Shown one piece after another: positions 1 through 7,736 of a stretch of DNA of 64,000 nucleotides. The notes under the pieces were generated by a model. That model had not been told where the DNA came from, did no database searches, and saw nothing but the letters and a program-made list of their open reading frames with translations. A program made the position numbers and the translations under genes. Numbering within the stretch: the stretch's first letter is position 1; the number at the start of each line of letters is the position of its first letter. Source of the DNA: Lentilactobacillus kosonis (lineage in GTDB: Bacteria > Bacillota > Bacilli > Lactobacillales > Lactobacillaceae); contig NZ_BEXA01000006.1 of assembly GCF_003864335.1 (NCBI RefSeq), forward strand, positions 1 to 64,000, written 5' to 3'.

Positions 1-9
1 GCGATTTAT

Positions 10-82
10 GGAGGATTAGCTCAGCTGGGAGAGCATCTGCCTTACAAGCAGGAGGTCACAGGTTCGATCCCTGTATCCTCCA
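10..82 (+). tRNA. tRNA-Val (TAC)
   Basis: Cloverleaf with a 7-bp acceptor stem GGAGGAT/ATCCTCC and discriminator A. The anticodon loop is CTTACAA, giving TAC at 43-45. No CCA is encoded; the next bases are TATT. It is the first gene of a 19-tRNA array. Confidence 0.96.
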
Positions 83-86
83 TATT

Positions 87-159
87 GAGCCGTTAGCTCA
101 GTTGGTAGAGCATCTGACTTTTAATCAGAGGGTCGGCAGTTCGAGACTGCCACGGCTCA
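87..159 (+). tRNA. tRNA-Lys (TTT)
   Basis: Acceptor stem GAGCCGT/ACGGCTC, discriminator A, anticodon loop CTTTTAA with TTT. It lies 4 bases after tRNA-Val. No encoded CCA. Confidence 0.96.
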
Positions 160-206
160 TTACAATTGAATATATCTTAGCGCATAGCATATTTAATGTA
201 AAAATT

Positions 207-279
207 GCCGACTTAGCTCAGCTGGCAGAGCACCTGTCTTGTAAACAGGGGGTCGGAAGTTCGAATCTTCTAGTCGGCA
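207..279 (+). tRNA. tRNA-Thr (TGT)
   Basis: Acceptor stem GCCGACT/AGTCGGC, discriminator A, anticodon loop CTTGTAA with TGT. It is separated from tRNA-Lys by 47 AT-rich bases. No encoded CCA. Confidence 0.96.
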
Positions 280-284
280 TTTTT

Positions 285-356
285 GCGGAAGTAGTTCAGT
301 GGTAGAACATCACCTTGCCATGGTGGGGGTCGCGGGTTCGAATCCCGTCTTCCGCT
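285..356 (+). tRNA. tRNA-Gly (GCC)
   Basis: Acceptor stem GCGGAAG/CTTCCGC with discriminator T, as is usual for bacterial glycine tRNAs. Anticodon loop TTGCCAT with GCC. No encoded CCA. Confidence 0.95.
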
Positions 357-362
357 TGTTAT

Positions 363-448
363 GCCGGGGTGGCGGAATTGGCAGACGCACAGGACTTAAA
401 ATCCTGCGGTCAGTGATGACCGTACCGGTTCGATCCCGGTCCTCGGCA
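363..448 (+). tRNA. tRNA-Leu (TAA)
   Basis: Class II tRNA with a long variable arm. Acceptor stem GCCGGGG/CCTCGGC includes one G-T pair; discriminator A. Anticodon loop CTTAAAA with TAA. No encoded CCA. Confidence 0.95.
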
Positions 449-454
449 TATAAT

Positions 455-528
455 GCACCCATAGCGCAACTGGATAGAGTGTCTGACTACGAATCAGAAG
501 GTTGTAGGTTCGACTCCTACTGGGTGCA
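455..528 (+). tRNA. tRNA-Arg (ACG)
   Basis: Acceptor stem GCACCCA/TGGGTGC, discriminator A, anticodon loop CTACGAA with ACG. The A34 would be deaminated to inosine to read CGN codons. No encoded CCA. Confidence 0.95.
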
Positions 529-536
529 TAGTTTTT

Positions 537-610
537 CGGGAAGTAGCTCAGCTTGGTAGAGCACCTGGTTTGGGACCAGGGGGTCGCAGGTTCGAATCCT
601 GTCTTCCCGA
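537..610 (+). tRNA. tRNA-Pro (TGG)
   Basis: Acceptor stem CGGGAAG/CTTCCCG, discriminator A, anticodon loop TTTGGGA with TGG. No encoded CCA. Confidence 0.95.
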
Positions 611-647
611 TTGATAGAATTATTATAATGGTATGACTATCATCGAT

Positions 648-721
648 CGCGGTGTAGCTCAGCTGGCTAGAGCGTCCGGTTCATACCCGGAAGGTCGGGG
701 GTTCGATCCCCTCTGCCGCGA
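648..721 (+). tRNA. tRNA-Met elongator (CAT)
   Basis: Acceptor stem CGCGGTG/TGCCGCG, discriminator A, anticodon loop TTCATAC with CAT. It lacks the three G-C pairs and the 1-72 mismatch of the initiator. Its body resembles the B. subtilis elongator tRNA-Met, and it occupies the same Met-Ile2-Ser-fMet-Asp-Phe order. The split between Met and Ile2 for the two non-initiator CAT genes is by similarity from memory. Confidence 0.8.
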
Positions 722-731
722 TATAGGTCTT

Positions 732-805
732 GGACCTTTAGCTCAGTTGGTTAGAGCAGACGGCTCATAACCGTCCGGTCGTAGGTTCGAATCCTACAAG
801 GTCCA
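732..805 (+). tRNA. tRNA-Ile2 (CAT, probably lysidine-modified)
   Basis: Acceptor stem GGACCTT/AAGGTCC, discriminator A, anticodon loop CTCATAA with CAT. Its sequence and its place between Met and Ser(TGA) fit the B. subtilis minor isoleucine tRNA, in which TilS converts C34 to lysidine so that AUA is read. The alternative is a second elongator Met. Confidence 0.75.
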
Positions 806-816
806 TTGACTCATTA

Positions 817-845
817 TTGTCAACGTTTGTATTATGTAGTATAAT
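817..845 (+). promoter_or_regulatory. Promoter inside the tRNA array
   Basis: A -35 TTGTCA (817-822) and a -10 TATAAT (840-845) are separated by exactly 17 bp in the 58-base gap before tRNA-Ser(TGA). The -35 overlaps an inverted repeat, TTGAC at 806-810 and GTCAA at 819-823. It could drive the last ten tRNA genes independently. Confidence 0.6.
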
Positions 846-863
846 GTTATTTGTATTTATTAT

Positions 864-953
864 GGAGGATTACCCAAGTCTGGCTGAAGGGAACGGTCTT
901 GAAAACCGTCAGGTGGGTCAAACCACGCGAGAGTTCGAATCTCTCATCCTCCT
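864..953 (+). tRNA. tRNA-Ser (TGA)
   Basis: Class II tRNA with a long variable arm. Acceptor stem GGAGGAT/ATCCTCC, anticodon loop CTTGAAA with TGA. The base after the stem is T, although G is the usual serine discriminator. No encoded CCA. Confidence 0.93.
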
Positions 954-962
954 TTTAATTAT

Positions 963-1036
<74 letters not shown>

Positions 1037-1040
1037 TTTT

Positions 1041-1115
1041 GGTCCGTTGGTCTAGTTGGTTTAGGACGCCTGCCTGTCACGCAGGAGATCACGAGTTCGA
1101 GTCTCGTACGGACCG
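1041..1115 (+). tRNA. tRNA-Asp (GTC), copy 1
   Basis: Acceptor stem GGTCCGT/ACGGACC, discriminator G, anticodon loop CTGTCAC with GTC. It lies 4 bases after tRNA-fMet. No encoded CCA. Confidence 0.96.
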
Positions 1116-1120
1116 GTTAT

Positions 1121-1193
1121 GGCTCGGTAGCTCAGTCGGTAGAGCAATGGATTGAAGCTCCATGTGTCGGCAGTTCGATTCTGTCCCGCGCCA
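1121..1193 (+). tRNA. tRNA-Phe (GAA)
   Basis: Anticodon loop TTGAAGC with GAA and discriminator A. The acceptor stem GGCTCGG/CCGCGCC has a T-C mismatch at its fourth pair (1124 with 1189). An A at 1189 would restore the pair. The other arms are normal. Confidence 0.92.
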
Positions 1194-1214
1194 CTTTAAT
1201 TAAATATTTATCAT

Positions 1215-1285
1215 GCGGGTGTAGTTTAGTGGTAAAACCACAGCCTTCCAAGCTGTTGTCGCGAGTTCGATTCTCGTCACCCGCT
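1215..1285 (+). tRNA. tRNA-Gly (TCC)
   Basis: Acceptor stem GCGGGTG/CACCCGC, discriminator T, anticodon loop CTTCCAA with TCC. No encoded CCA. Confidence 0.95.
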
Positions 1286-1299
1286 TTTTTATAGTTAAT

Positions 1300-1373
<74 letters not shown>

Positions 1374-1377
1374 TATT

Positions 1378-1465
1378 GGAGAAGTACTCAAGTGGCTGAA
1401 GAGGCGCCCCTGCTAAGGGTGTAGGTCGCGTAAGCGGCGCGAGAGTTCGAATCTCTCCTTCTCCG
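1378..1465 (+). tRNA. tRNA-Ser (GCT)
   Basis: Class II tRNA. Acceptor stem GGAGAAG/CTTCTCC, discriminator G, anticodon loop CTGCTAA with GCT and a long variable arm. Confidence 0.94.
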
Positions 1466-1478
1466 TTGTTATTTATAT

Positions 1479-1550
1479 GACCCGTTGGTCAAGTGGTTAA
1501 GACACCGCCCTTTCACGGCGGTAACATGGGTTCGAATCCCGTACGGGTCA
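1479..1550 (+). tRNA. tRNA-Glu (TTC)
   Basis: Acceptor stem GACCCGT/ACGGGTC, discriminator A, anticodon loop CTTTCAC with TTC. No encoded CCA. Confidence 0.94.
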
Positions 1551-1578
1551 TCCAACGTACATTTTAAATATTAATTAT

Positions 1579-1652
<74 letters not shown>

Positions 1653-1656
1653 TTTT

Positions 1657-1731
1657 GGTCCGTTGGTCTAGTTGGTTTAGGACGCCTGCCTGTCACGCAG
1701 GAGATCACGAGTTCGAGTCTCGTACGGACCG
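1657..1731 (+). tRNA. tRNA-Asp (GTC), copy 2
   Basis: Identical in sequence to the gene at 1041-1115. It is the last tRNA of the array. Confidence 0.96.
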
Positions 1732-1740
1732 GTCGATAAA

Positions 1741-1770
1741 AGCGAAAGTAGAAATCTACTTCGCTTTTTT
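1741..1770 (+). terminator. Terminator of the tRNA array
   Basis: Hairpin of AGCGAA-AGTAGA with TCTACTTCGCT (one bulged base), followed by TTTTTT, 10 bases after the last tRNA. Confidence 0.88.
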
Positions 1771-1868
1771 AATACTTAATTTATTAAAAATATTTATAAT
1801 TCAAATCATGGTAATTTGATGACAAACATTATAGAATACAATTACTAATTTTATGTTGGGAGATTTAA

Positions 1869-2290
1869 GTGACTATGGGAAAATATGTAGTACATTCAAC
1901 TTTACGTCCATTAGGAACCCAAGTGATGAATCAGACGGGAGGACATGCTTATCTTGCTGATGAGCCTGCAGTTGCCAAGGGAACAGATGCCGCTCCAAAT
2001 CCAGTCCAATATTTATTAGGAGCCGTTGGCAGTTGCATGAGTGTTACCGCTAGAAATATTGAAAATGAAGAAGCAGACTTAAAGATTAAAAAATTTAAGG
2101 TCGATGTTTACGGTGAAACCACCACATATCCTGATGGTAGTTCGAAAGTAACAAGCATGGATATTAAACTCACTGCAGAGACAAATTTATCACCTGAAGA
2201 CCATAACTTTTTATGAATGAAGTGGTCAGAAAATGTACCGTTCACGCATCGCTTGAAGGATCAATCCCTATGACAATAGAATATTTGTAA
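1869..2290 (+). CDS. OsmC family peroxiredoxin-like protein (one frame break)
   Basis: OsmC/Ohr-fold thiol peroxidases reduce organic hydroperoxides in the cytoplasm. The first active cysteine is in VGSCMSVTARNI (about residue 57). The reading frame stops at 2214-2216, but adding one T to the T5 run at 2208-2212 continues it into the second cysteine motif (R-K-C-T-V-H-A-S-L-E-G) and a stop at 2288-2290, giving about 140 aa, normal for the family. The start is GTG 1869 (six bases after GGGAG) or ATG 1875. It is monocistronic with its own terminator. I think the break is a base-calling error; a real truncation would remove one catalytic cysteine. Confidence 0.85.
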
Positions 2291-2291
2291 C

Positions 2292-2325
2292 AAAAAAGCC
2301 GAGATGCTAATCATCTCGCTTTTTT
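2292..2325. terminator. Bidirectional terminator between convergent genes
   Basis: CGAGATG/CATCTCG hairpin with a CTAAT loop, an A-run on the left and a T-run on the right. It ends both the OsmC gene and the convergent minus-strand gene, whose last codon overlaps it. Confidence 0.88.
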
Positions 2326-2812
2326 AGCGAGCAAATTTATAATCAGACTCGTGACTGTAAAAGCTTGGGTTGTCATTAAATGCTGCTGGCATCAAGGATT
2401 GATTTGCTTTCTTCCAAAGTTCAAATTGCGATGGTGAGTTCCAAGTGGTTAATAACACGCGCTCATTAATATTTTTATAAGTATGAAGTGAATAAATTGA
2501 TCTCATACCATCTGGCAGAGGGTTGCTCATTAACCTGTTAACCCGAGCGTCGAAGACCTTCTGCTGATCGGAATCAATTTGAGCAGTTATAAAGCTTACA
2601 AATCCACGCCAGTCATCAGTGCCACTGTGACTAAGGACATCATACTGCACAGGCGAGTTAAATACTGAATCCTTTCCTGAAGCATCGAGTAGCATTAGCT
2701 CGTTGCGATTACTTAGTGCATCATAAAGAATTAGTTCACGATCAGGATTTGCTTTCTTGATCTTGTTTAAAATTGGTTCACTACCAAATGTAATCGAAAT
2801 TTTTTTAATCAT
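2324..2812 (-). CDS. Antibiotic-biosynthesis-monooxygenase-like (ABM fold) protein
   Basis: 162-aa cytoplasmic protein. The C-terminal half (E-R-V-L-L-T-T-W-N-S-P-S-Q-F-E-L-W) resembles the dimeric alpha-beta-barrel ABM domain. The overall shape, with an N-terminal region followed by one ABM domain, recalls B. subtilis HmoB, a haem monooxygenase. No haem-ligand assignment can be made by eye, so substrate and reaction are unknown. A strong AGGAGG lies upstream of the ATG. Its neighbours are an OsmC-like protein and Spx, which fits a stress-related role, but that is inference. Confidence 0.6.
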   Translation of the reverse strand: MIKKISITFGSEPILNKIKKANPDRELILYDALSNRNELMLLDASGKDSVFNSPVQYDVLSHSGTDDWRGFVSFITAQIDSDQQKVFDARVNRLMSNPLPDGMRSIYSLHTYKNINERVLLTTWNSPSQFELWKKANQSLMPAAFNDNPSFYSHESDYKFAR

Positions 2813-2919
2813 AATCCTGCCTCCTGTTTCAATTTAATTATACTTTCTTTGTCAGAGCCTACCAAACATTTACAATCTGAATAATTATTTCTATACTTAA
2901 CCAAAAGGGAGGGGTTAAT

Positions 2920-3660
2920 TTGAAATTAACTGTGTTGGGATACCTAGGTGGTTATCCAAGCCATGGTGGTGGAACAAGTTCGTATTTACTTGAATCGAAT
3001 GGATTTAAGCTATTAATTGATTTTGGTAGTGGCGCACTTTTGAGCTTAGAAAAGGTAACTGATCCATTAACAATTGATGCAATGATTTTAACACACTATC
3101 ATAACGACCATATTGCTGACGTCGGTGTTATGCAATATTATTGGCAATTACATGCTGAGCGTCCTAAAGAGGCTGTATTGCCCATTTATGGACATAGAGA
3201 GGATATTCAACACTTTGATAGTCTTGAATGGTCAGGTGCGACTCAAAAAGTTGCTTATAAGCCAGAAGAAAAGTTGAATTTGGGACCGTATCAAATCACA
3301 TTTATGAAAACCCATCATCCAGTTACTGCTTATGCATTAAGAATTTTGGAAATCAAAACTGGTAAGATTTTGGTATTTACTGCCGACAGTGCTTATTTTG
3401 ATGGATTAATTGATATCTGCCAAGACGCCGATCTGCTTATTACTGATACAAATTTCTTTGCGAATAAAGTTGGTCAAAAATGGCATATGACAACCTTTGA
3501 GACTGGTAGATTAGCTAGTCAGGCAAATGTTAAACGATTGCTACTTAGTCACTTACCCGAAATTGCTGATCAGGATCGGTTAGTTCAAGAAACCATCCAG
3601 GCCTTAAACAAACCAATCCAAGTGCAAACTGCTAAGACAAGGCTAGCTATCGAAATATGA
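2920..3660 (+). CDS. MBL-fold metallo-hydrolase (YhfI-like)
   Basis: 246-aa metallo-beta-lactamase-fold hydrolase. The metal motif T-H-Y-H-N-D-H puts H59, H61, D63 and H64 in the canonical HxHxDH arrangement, and later ligand positions lie in MKTHHPV, FTADSA and LLSHLPE. The layout fits the RNase Z/phosphodiesterase-like YhfI branch, but the substrate is unknown. I chose the TTG start at 2920 because AGGGAGGGG sits 6-7 bases upstream and the protein then begins M-K-L-T-V-L-G as in relatives. It has a free-standing position ahead of spx. Confidence 0.82.
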   Translation: MKLTVLGYLGGYPSHGGGTSSYLLESNGFKLLIDFGSGALLSLEKVTDPLTIDAMILTHYHNDHIADVGVMQYYWQLHAERPKEAVLPIYGHREDIQHFDSLEWSGATQKVAYKPEEKLNLGPYQITFMKTHHPVTAYALRILEIKTGKILVFTADSAYFDGLIDICQDADLLITDTNFFANKVGQKWHMTTFETGRLASQANVKRLLLSHLPEIADQDRLVQETIQALNKPIQVQTAKTRLAIEI

Positions 3661-3770
3661 AGCTTCTGTGAATAAATCATAATAAAAAAGAAATAACTGT
3701 GAACTTCTGGAAATCAAAAGGCATTCCTTATATACTTTAGTTACAAATTAAAGTTAAGGGGATGTTTAAT

Positions 3771-4169
3771 ATGACAATTCAATTTTTATCAACTCCAAGT
3801 TGTACTTCATGCAGAAAGGCTAAGGCCTGGTTACAGGAAAATGAAGTTGCCTATAAAGAACGAAATATTTTCGCCAATCCACTTACTAAAGCAGAATTAA
3901 AAAAGATTTTGATGTTATCTGAGGAAGGAACAGAAGCCCTCATTTCAACTAGGTCCTTTGCAGTTCAAGAATATCGTCATCGTCTTGATTCAATGAACTT
4001 AAATGATTTATTAGAGTTATTATCAGCTCATCCTGAAATGATTAGACGACCTATTATCGTGGATGAAAATAGGTTACAAATTGGTTTTAACGATGATGAA
4101 ATTAGAAGATTCTTACCTCGTCACATTCGAAAAAATGATCTTGCGAAAATGCTTGCTGAGGCACAGTAA
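3771..4169 (+). CDS. spx: Spx transcriptional regulator
   Basis: Spx is an ArsC-fold regulator that binds the C-terminal domain of the RNA polymerase alpha subunit and redirects transcription under disulfide stress. The redox switch C-T-S-C is at residues 11-14. The protein is 132 aa, against 131 in B. subtilis. The ATG at 3771 is preferred over 3762 because AAGGGGAT at 3756-3763 is its ribosome-binding site. Its proteolysis partners lie nearby: mecA follows directly and the adaptor gene spxH is at 9.6-10.2 kb. ClpXP is not in this window. Confidence 0.93.
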   Translation: MTIQFLSTPSCTSCRKAKAWLQENEVAYKERNIFANPLTKAELKKILMLSEEGTEALISTRSFAVQEYRHRLDSMNLNDLLELLSAHPEMIRRPIIVDENRLQIGFNDDEIRRFLPRHIRKNDLAKMLAEAQ

Positions 4170-4211
4170 ATACAGGATATTACTTGTTTTTAATCAATTT
4201 AAGCCGTATCA

Positions 4212-4239
4212 TTTACATGAATGATATTAGTGTTACAAT
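4212..4239 (+). promoter_or_regulatory. Promoter of mecA
   Basis: -35 TTTACA (4212-4217) and an extended -10 TG-T-TACAAT (4234-4239) with a 16-bp spacer, 46 bases before the mecA start. No terminator separates it from spx, so readthrough from spx is also possible. Confidence 0.6.
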
Positions 4240-4285
4240 TAATAAATATCAAATGACCCTTGGTTATGGAATGGGGTGGACAAGC

Positions 4286-4951
4286 ATGGAAATGGAACGG
4301 ATTAATGAGAACACGATTCGAGTACTCATTGGAACTGAAGATTTAGACAAGCGCGGAATTACCGTGCTTGACTTACTTGGTAATCATAAACAGATTGAAA
4401 GCTTCTTTTATAGCATTCTTGAAGAAGTTGATAAAGACCACCAATTTCAAAATAATGATGCTGTAACTTTCCAAGTGTTACCTAATCAGAATGGCTTAGA
4501 ACTATTTATTAGCAAGGATGTTGATCTTGATAAAGATGATTTGATTCTGGGACCAGATGACGATGATCATAAGGATAGCGTTTCTAAGTTTATTGATGAA
4601 CAACGGGAAGCTGCTAAATTAAGCAAATCAGATACTAGCGAATCTGATGAATTTGGTCATCAAAAAAGAACTGTAATTGTTGAATTTGATGATTTAGAAA
4701 ATTTCATCAATTTAGCTAAAGCATTAAGACTTGAAAATGGGACATCTGATTTATACTTGTATAAAGGCAATTATTACTTACGGTTGCAACTATTTAGTAA
4801 TGATCCAGTGGATATTGTTGTTACTGATGAAATTGCAATTGCTTATGAGTATGGGAATAAAACTAGTGTTACCAATGATGTACTAATCGAATATGGTGAT
4901 TTGGTAATGGAAAATAGTGCATTAGAATTAAGTCGTTACTATTTTAAATAA
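4286..4951 (+). CDS. mecA: Adaptor protein MecA
   Basis: MecA is the adaptor that delivers ComK-type regulators, Spx and other substrates to ClpC. The start M-E-M-E-R-I-N-E-N-T-I-R-V is the family N-terminus, so ATG 4286 (five bases after GGGGTGG) is used rather than upstream in-frame codons. At 221 aa it matches the usual 218-240. A substrate-binding N-terminal domain, an acidic linker (D-D-D-D-H at about residues 92-96) and a ClpC-binding C-terminal domain can be traced. It sits directly after spx as in other Bacilli and is closed by a strong terminator. Confidence 0.92.
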   Translation: MEMERINENTIRVLIGTEDLDKRGITVLDLLGNHKQIESFFYSILEEVDKDHQFQNNDAVTFQVLPNQNGLELFISKDVDLDKDDLILGPDDDDHKDSVSKFIDEQREAAKLSKSDTSESDEFGHQKRTVIVEFDDLENFINLAKALRLENGTSDLYLYKGNYYLRLQLFSNDPVDIVVTDEIAIAYEYGNKTSVTNDVLIEYGDLVMENSALELSRYYFK

Positions 4952-4964
4952 ACCAATAATCTAT

Positions 4965-5009
4965 AAAACCGCTACGTCGCAGTTGTTTCTGCAATGTAGC
5001 GGTTTTTTG
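4965..5009. terminator. Bidirectional terminator mecA/gshA
   Basis: Long hairpin AAAACCGCTAC...GTAGCGGTTTTTT between two convergent genes, with A-runs and T-runs on both sides. Confidence 0.92.
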
Positions 5010-5012
5010 TGA

Positions 5013-6505
5013 CTAAAATAATTGTGGAAACATGGTTCTAGTTTGATTCTCAAAGTTGGCTTCTGTAACAGAAGATAAATCGATTTCGTACTTATGGTTT
5101 TCAAAACTAACTTGCAATTTATTCTTGGAGATAAGCTTATATTTAACGCCTATTTCAATTAATAATTTAATAAGCTGTTGCACGCCATTTGAATAATCTG
5201 CTAAGGCCGGCAAAACCGTCGGCTGATTAGCTCGTGTCTGTTTGAATTTTAATGCTTGTTGGCTACCAAATTTCTGGAGACTATTGTTAACCATTAATTG
5301 AGATAGCCGGCCACTAGGAGTTAACTCAGGATGATCAATCATTCGCGAGATTCGCTGAATCACTTGGAAAACTTGGTCAGAGGCATCTAACATAGTAACG
5401 GTTTTATTTAAGTCGGTGACTAGTTTACGCATTTCTGCTTCCATACATGATTTTTTATCTGGGGATTCTAGGGCGACACGATCATTATCGTCAAACGATT
5501 TTTTTAATGCAGACCGCATGTTTTGAGGTTCAACCGTGTTAACAAATAACGATAAAAGATAGGTCTTTAAGAAAATAAGGGTTTCTGAGCTAATCCCGTT
5601 AGGTTCAAAGGGATTTATATCAAAAACTCGGAATTCTAAGTATTCAATTCCCTGACTAGGATAATCAAGATAAGATTCCTGTCCTCGTAAACGAACGGGA
5701 CCGTAAAATTCTGATGGTGAATAGAGATGCTTTTTAGTAATACCATTAGAAATCATCTTGACATAATGTTTAAGACTTGAATATACAGTAACGTTGACGT
5801 CGTCTTGGGGGCGATTTACATACCCTAAGTGGCTATTGCGAATACTTCTAACTGGGTGAATTAGTTCTGGTGGTGTTTGCTTAAAGAATCCCTTTTCGGC
5901 AATTGGACTAGCCCCGAGAAAATAGGTTAAAAAGTAGCGGTGCAAAACAAATTGTTGAGCTAAGCTAAAGTAAATATCATTTTTAAACTGAATAAATGAA
6001 TTATATTCTGTCTCATATTGGGAATATAATTTTTTAAAAGTGAATTAGGCAAGCTGAAGTTAATATGGATTCCAGTAACAATTTTTGGCTGGATACCATA
6101 TTTTTCAGCTAGATAATCATGATAATCGGCATATGCAGGCCTTTCAAAATTATTTTCTACGAATTCAATTTCTTTGTTAGTTAAGACTGGTGGCATACTT
6201 AGTGGCCAAATTATTTCATCATCCCTCAGATGATCACTTAAAACCGTTTGTAAAGTATCCAGTTGATTAATAGTGTCTTGAATATTGGTATGTGGGTCAG
6301 TAATCAGCTCTGATTGGCTTTCGGCAAAATCTGATTGTAGGTACGGGTGAAATTCCCGCGAACCTAAGCCGCTCGGATAGGGATGGTTACTTAAGCGACC
6401 ATTCTTTAATACTCGATGTTCTTCGATTTCAACGCCAATTGAACTTTTTTTAAGTTCGTTGATAAGTCCTGATTTCTGAATGTTATCAAGGATATTTTGC
6501 AACAT
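5013..6505 (-). CDS. gshA: Glutamate-cysteine ligase (one frame break)
   Basis: This enzyme makes gamma-glutamylcysteine, the first step of glutathione synthesis, from glutamate, cysteine and ATP. The sequence is the Firmicute type-1 GshA domain (E-I-E-E-H-R-V near the N-terminus, then F-H-P-Y and Q-S-E-L-I-T). It is about 497 aa with no C-terminal ATP-grasp domain, so this is not a bifunctional GshF. I chose ATG at 6505 because GGAGGATGG precedes it. One missing base in the T6 run at 6030-6035 splits the frame, and restoring it joins L-L-K-K-L-Y-S to the distal half without loss. It is convergent with mecA and divergent from coiA. Confidence 0.9.
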
Positions 6506-6591
6506 ATTTCCATCCTCCAGTCCATTAGTTACATCAATTATAAACAAAAATCACTATAAAAGCGTATTTACTGATTGGAAGGTGATATTTG

Positions 6592-7688
6592 ATGTTAATG
6601 GCTCAGGAGAATGGCAAACTGATTTTGGCGGTAGGGGCTGTTAGAAATGGTAAATATTATTGTCCCCAATGTGGTCAATTAGTAATATTAAAAAATGGGA
6701 AAAATCGGCGACCGTATTTTGCTCATCTGCCAAAAGCGGTTAAGTTAGAAGCTGAAAGTGTTTATCATAAGGCTGGCAAACAGCGCTTATATAATGATAT
6801 GTTGAAAATAAAGTATAGTGTTCAGATGGAAGTAGTGATGAATAATAAAGCACAACGGGCGGATATCTATATATCAAATAAGGCGTTGGCCTTAGAGTAT
6901 CAGTGCAGTGCAATTTCTTTAAAATCAGTGGCAAACAGAACGTTAGAATATAATAACTCTGGTATTAAGGTTTGGTGGATACTAGGTGATAATTATTTAA
7001 ATCGAAGGCTAACTCTTGCAACCCTGCAAAAGTTTGTTAGATATAAACCTGAATGTGGTTTTTACCTAGTTTTTTATTCTGTTCGACAAAGCCGTTACTT
7101 GTTATGGAGTCATATTGAGGAAGCTAACGGAATTTTTATTTATCAAGTTAATCGATATCAAAGTTTACAAGAATGTTGGCGGGATTGGGATGATATTCAG
7201 CAAATAAAACCGAAACTTAAGCTACGGAAGCAAGAGGTATCAAGGGAGGCCCATCGACTTCAAGTAAATGTTATGCTAAAAAATCAGCAGTATCTTGAAT
7301 TAGCTGATTTGTGCTATCGATGTGGATATATTTTAACCGGGGCACCAATCATCTGTCATTCAATTAGTCATCGGTTTTATCCGATTTTTTACGAAGTGGG
7401 TTTGAATTTCGACTTAGGATGCTGCTTAAGTTAACTGATAATTGGGGGAATTATTTAAGTAATAGTGATCTGAATCGAATCTACCAGGAAGTGCTTCAGC
7501 AAAGTCAAATTGAATTTGCGCAGATAAATGGGATACAGCAGTTTTATTTAATTGAATTTCGAAGATTTTTCCGAGATTTTCATAAAGAAGGCAATGTAAA
7601 ATACACTAACAATGGGATAAAGCTAATTTCTGCTCCTACTTGGTATCAAGATTATGATCATAAGCGACTTGTAATTGAGAAAATTTAG
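6592..7688 (+). CDS. coiA: Competence protein CoiA (one frame break)
   Basis: CoiA is a cytoplasmic, nuclease-fold competence protein that promotes recombination during transformation. The N-terminus has a zinc-finger-like C-P-Q-C-G-Q and R-P-Y-F-A-H-L, and the middle holds the restriction-endonuclease-like R-A-D-I-Y..L-E-Y-Q-C. The frame stops at 7432-7434 and resumes in an overlapping one. A missing T in the T6 run at 7385-7390 explains it and gives about 365 aa, a plausible family length. The exact site could be anywhere from 7385 to 7418. ATG 6592 follows AAGGTG by seven bases. pepF starts 49 bases downstream, as in B. subtilis. Confidence 0.87.
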
Positions 7689-7736
7689 CAATTTATGGTA
7701 GGCTTTAGTCATAACAATAATTTGAGGAGGGTAACT

